Below, piece after piece: positions 5,943 to 6,577 of a stretch of 6,577 bases of DNA; position 1 is the first letter of the stretch; each line of letters opens with the position of its first letter. The stretch covers positions 1 to 6,577 of the forward strand of contig JAGTVD010000034.1 of NCBI GenBank assembly GCA_018224505.1. The letters are read 5' to 3'. The position numbers and the translations under genes are program-made. Origin of the DNA: Desulfatitalea sp. Its GTDB lineage: Bacteria; Desulfobacterota; Desulfobacteria; Desulfobacterales; Desulfosarcinaceae. A model generated the notes under the pieces. It ran no database searches and was not told the DNA's origin. It saw nothing but the letters and a program-made list of their open reading frames with translations.

Positions 5943-6577
5943 TCTCCAAGGACGAGGCGTTGCCGGTACCCAGCCGGCGCCGCCCCCGCTGGCTTTTCGG
6001 GAGTGTCGATCTGGCGGTCACCTTGCTGCTCTGGCTCTATTTTACCATTGGGTTTGTGATCCTGGTGGGGCCTTTTTACCTGTGGGGCGCAATCTTTCTG
6101 CGCGGGCGCCATGGCTATTTTCAGATGTTGAACCATCTTTTCTACAAGGGGTTTTTCCTGCTGTGCCGCTTGCTGGCACCCTTGCACGCATGGCGTATCG
6201 ATCCTGCCGTCCGCTCTTTGCGCGCCTCGGTCATCGTTTGCAACCATGTCTCATTCATCGATTCTATCCTGCTGATCTCACTTTTGCCGCACCACACCAC
6301 CATCGTAAAAAATCGTTTTTTTCATATTCCCATTCTGGGGTGGGTGCTGACCCTGTCGGGTTACCTGCCGGCATCCGCCGGGGGTAAGGAGGCCGACCTG
6401 ATGGCAGCCCGATTGGATTCCATGCCGGCCTATCTGGCGGCCGGCGGCAATCTGTTCGTCTTTCCCGAGAGCACCCGCAGCCGTGACGGCGCCATCGGCC
6501 CCTTCAATGCCGGCGCTTTCAAAATCGCCAGATTCTGCCGCGCGCCATTGGCCGTGCTGGTGGTGCGCAATACCGAA
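5939..6577 (+). CDS. PlsC-type 1-acyl-glycerol-3-phosphate acyltransferase family protein, cut by the window's right edge
   Basis: 213 codons are visible with no stop, so the C-terminus is missing. After a basic head rich in Arg and Pro (residues 13-18) comes a hydrophobic segment at about 24-53, a likely membrane anchor. The H-x4-D acyltransferase box is N-H-V-S-F-I-D, with His103 and Asp108. The second PlsC motif follows as F-P-E-S-T-R-S-R-D-G at 175-184, where the usual Gly of E-G-T-R-S is Ser. P-F-N-A-G-A-F-K then matches the family. PlsC enzymes acylate lysophosphatidate at the membrane. Aryl polyene clusters carry such an acyltransferase (ApeD-like) thought to attach the chain to a lipid. 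It overlaps the ketosynthase stop by four bases. Whether it serves the cluster product or general phospholipid synthesis is not decided by sequence, but the coupling favours the cluster. Confidence 0.88.
   Translation, partial: MISKDEALPVPSRRRPRWLFGSVDLAVTLLLWLYFTIGFVILVGPFYLWGAIFLRGRHGYFQMLNHLFYKGFFLLCRLLAPLHAWRIDPAVRSLRASVIVCNHVSFIDSILLISLLPHHTTIVKNRFFHIPILGWVLTLSGYLPASAGGKEADLMAARLDSMPAYLAAGGNLFVFPESTRSRDGAIGPFNAGAFKIARFCRAPLAVLVVRNTE

Overview
The window reads as part of a GC-rich Gram-negative chromosome. Gene content and style suggest a deltaproteobacterium (Desulfobacterota, Desulfosarcina-like). That is an impression from codon use, GC richness and family resemblance, not a database result. 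All confident genes lie on the + strand, tightly packed, and nearly all handle acyl chains.

Layout: positions 1-349 hold no convincing gene. The first ~115 bases form a large, nested, imperfect palindrome that reaches almost to the left edge and looks like a mobile or REP-like intergenic repeat. It is followed by a plausible sigma70-type promoter (242-269). A first block of four genes then runs with overlaps or no gaps: a hotdog-fold acyl thioesterase (350-757), a single-chain fusion of a FakA-like DAK2 kinase with a FakB/DegV-like fatty-acid-binding domain (760-2505), a family 2 glycosyltransferase (2489-3226), and an LpxL/HtrB-type acyltransferase (3227-4174). After a 97-base AT-richer gap come an acyl carrier protein (4272-4541), a 162-base gap with short repeats, a FabF-like ketosynthase with an intact Cys-His-His triad (4704-5942), and, overlapping it by four bases, a PlsC-type acyltransferase cut by the right edge (5939-6577).

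How they may work together: thioesterase + GT2 + LpxL-type acyltransferase + dedicated ACP + ketosynthase + PlsC-type acyltransferase is the gene set of aryl polyene / flexirubin / xanthomonadin-type clusters, in which an ACP-bound chain is extended by a FabF-like ketosynthase and then attached to a lipid or sugar anchor. In the classical clusters the glycosyltransferase and acyltransferase are usually one polypeptide (ApeJ); here they are two abutting genes. The most unusual member is the FakA-FakB-like fusion. It could activate free fatty acids, for example those released by the thioesterase, as acyl-phosphates for the pathway or its lipid anchor. Ketoreductase, dehydratase, AMP-ligase and exporter genes are not in the window, so the product class is inferred and not shown.
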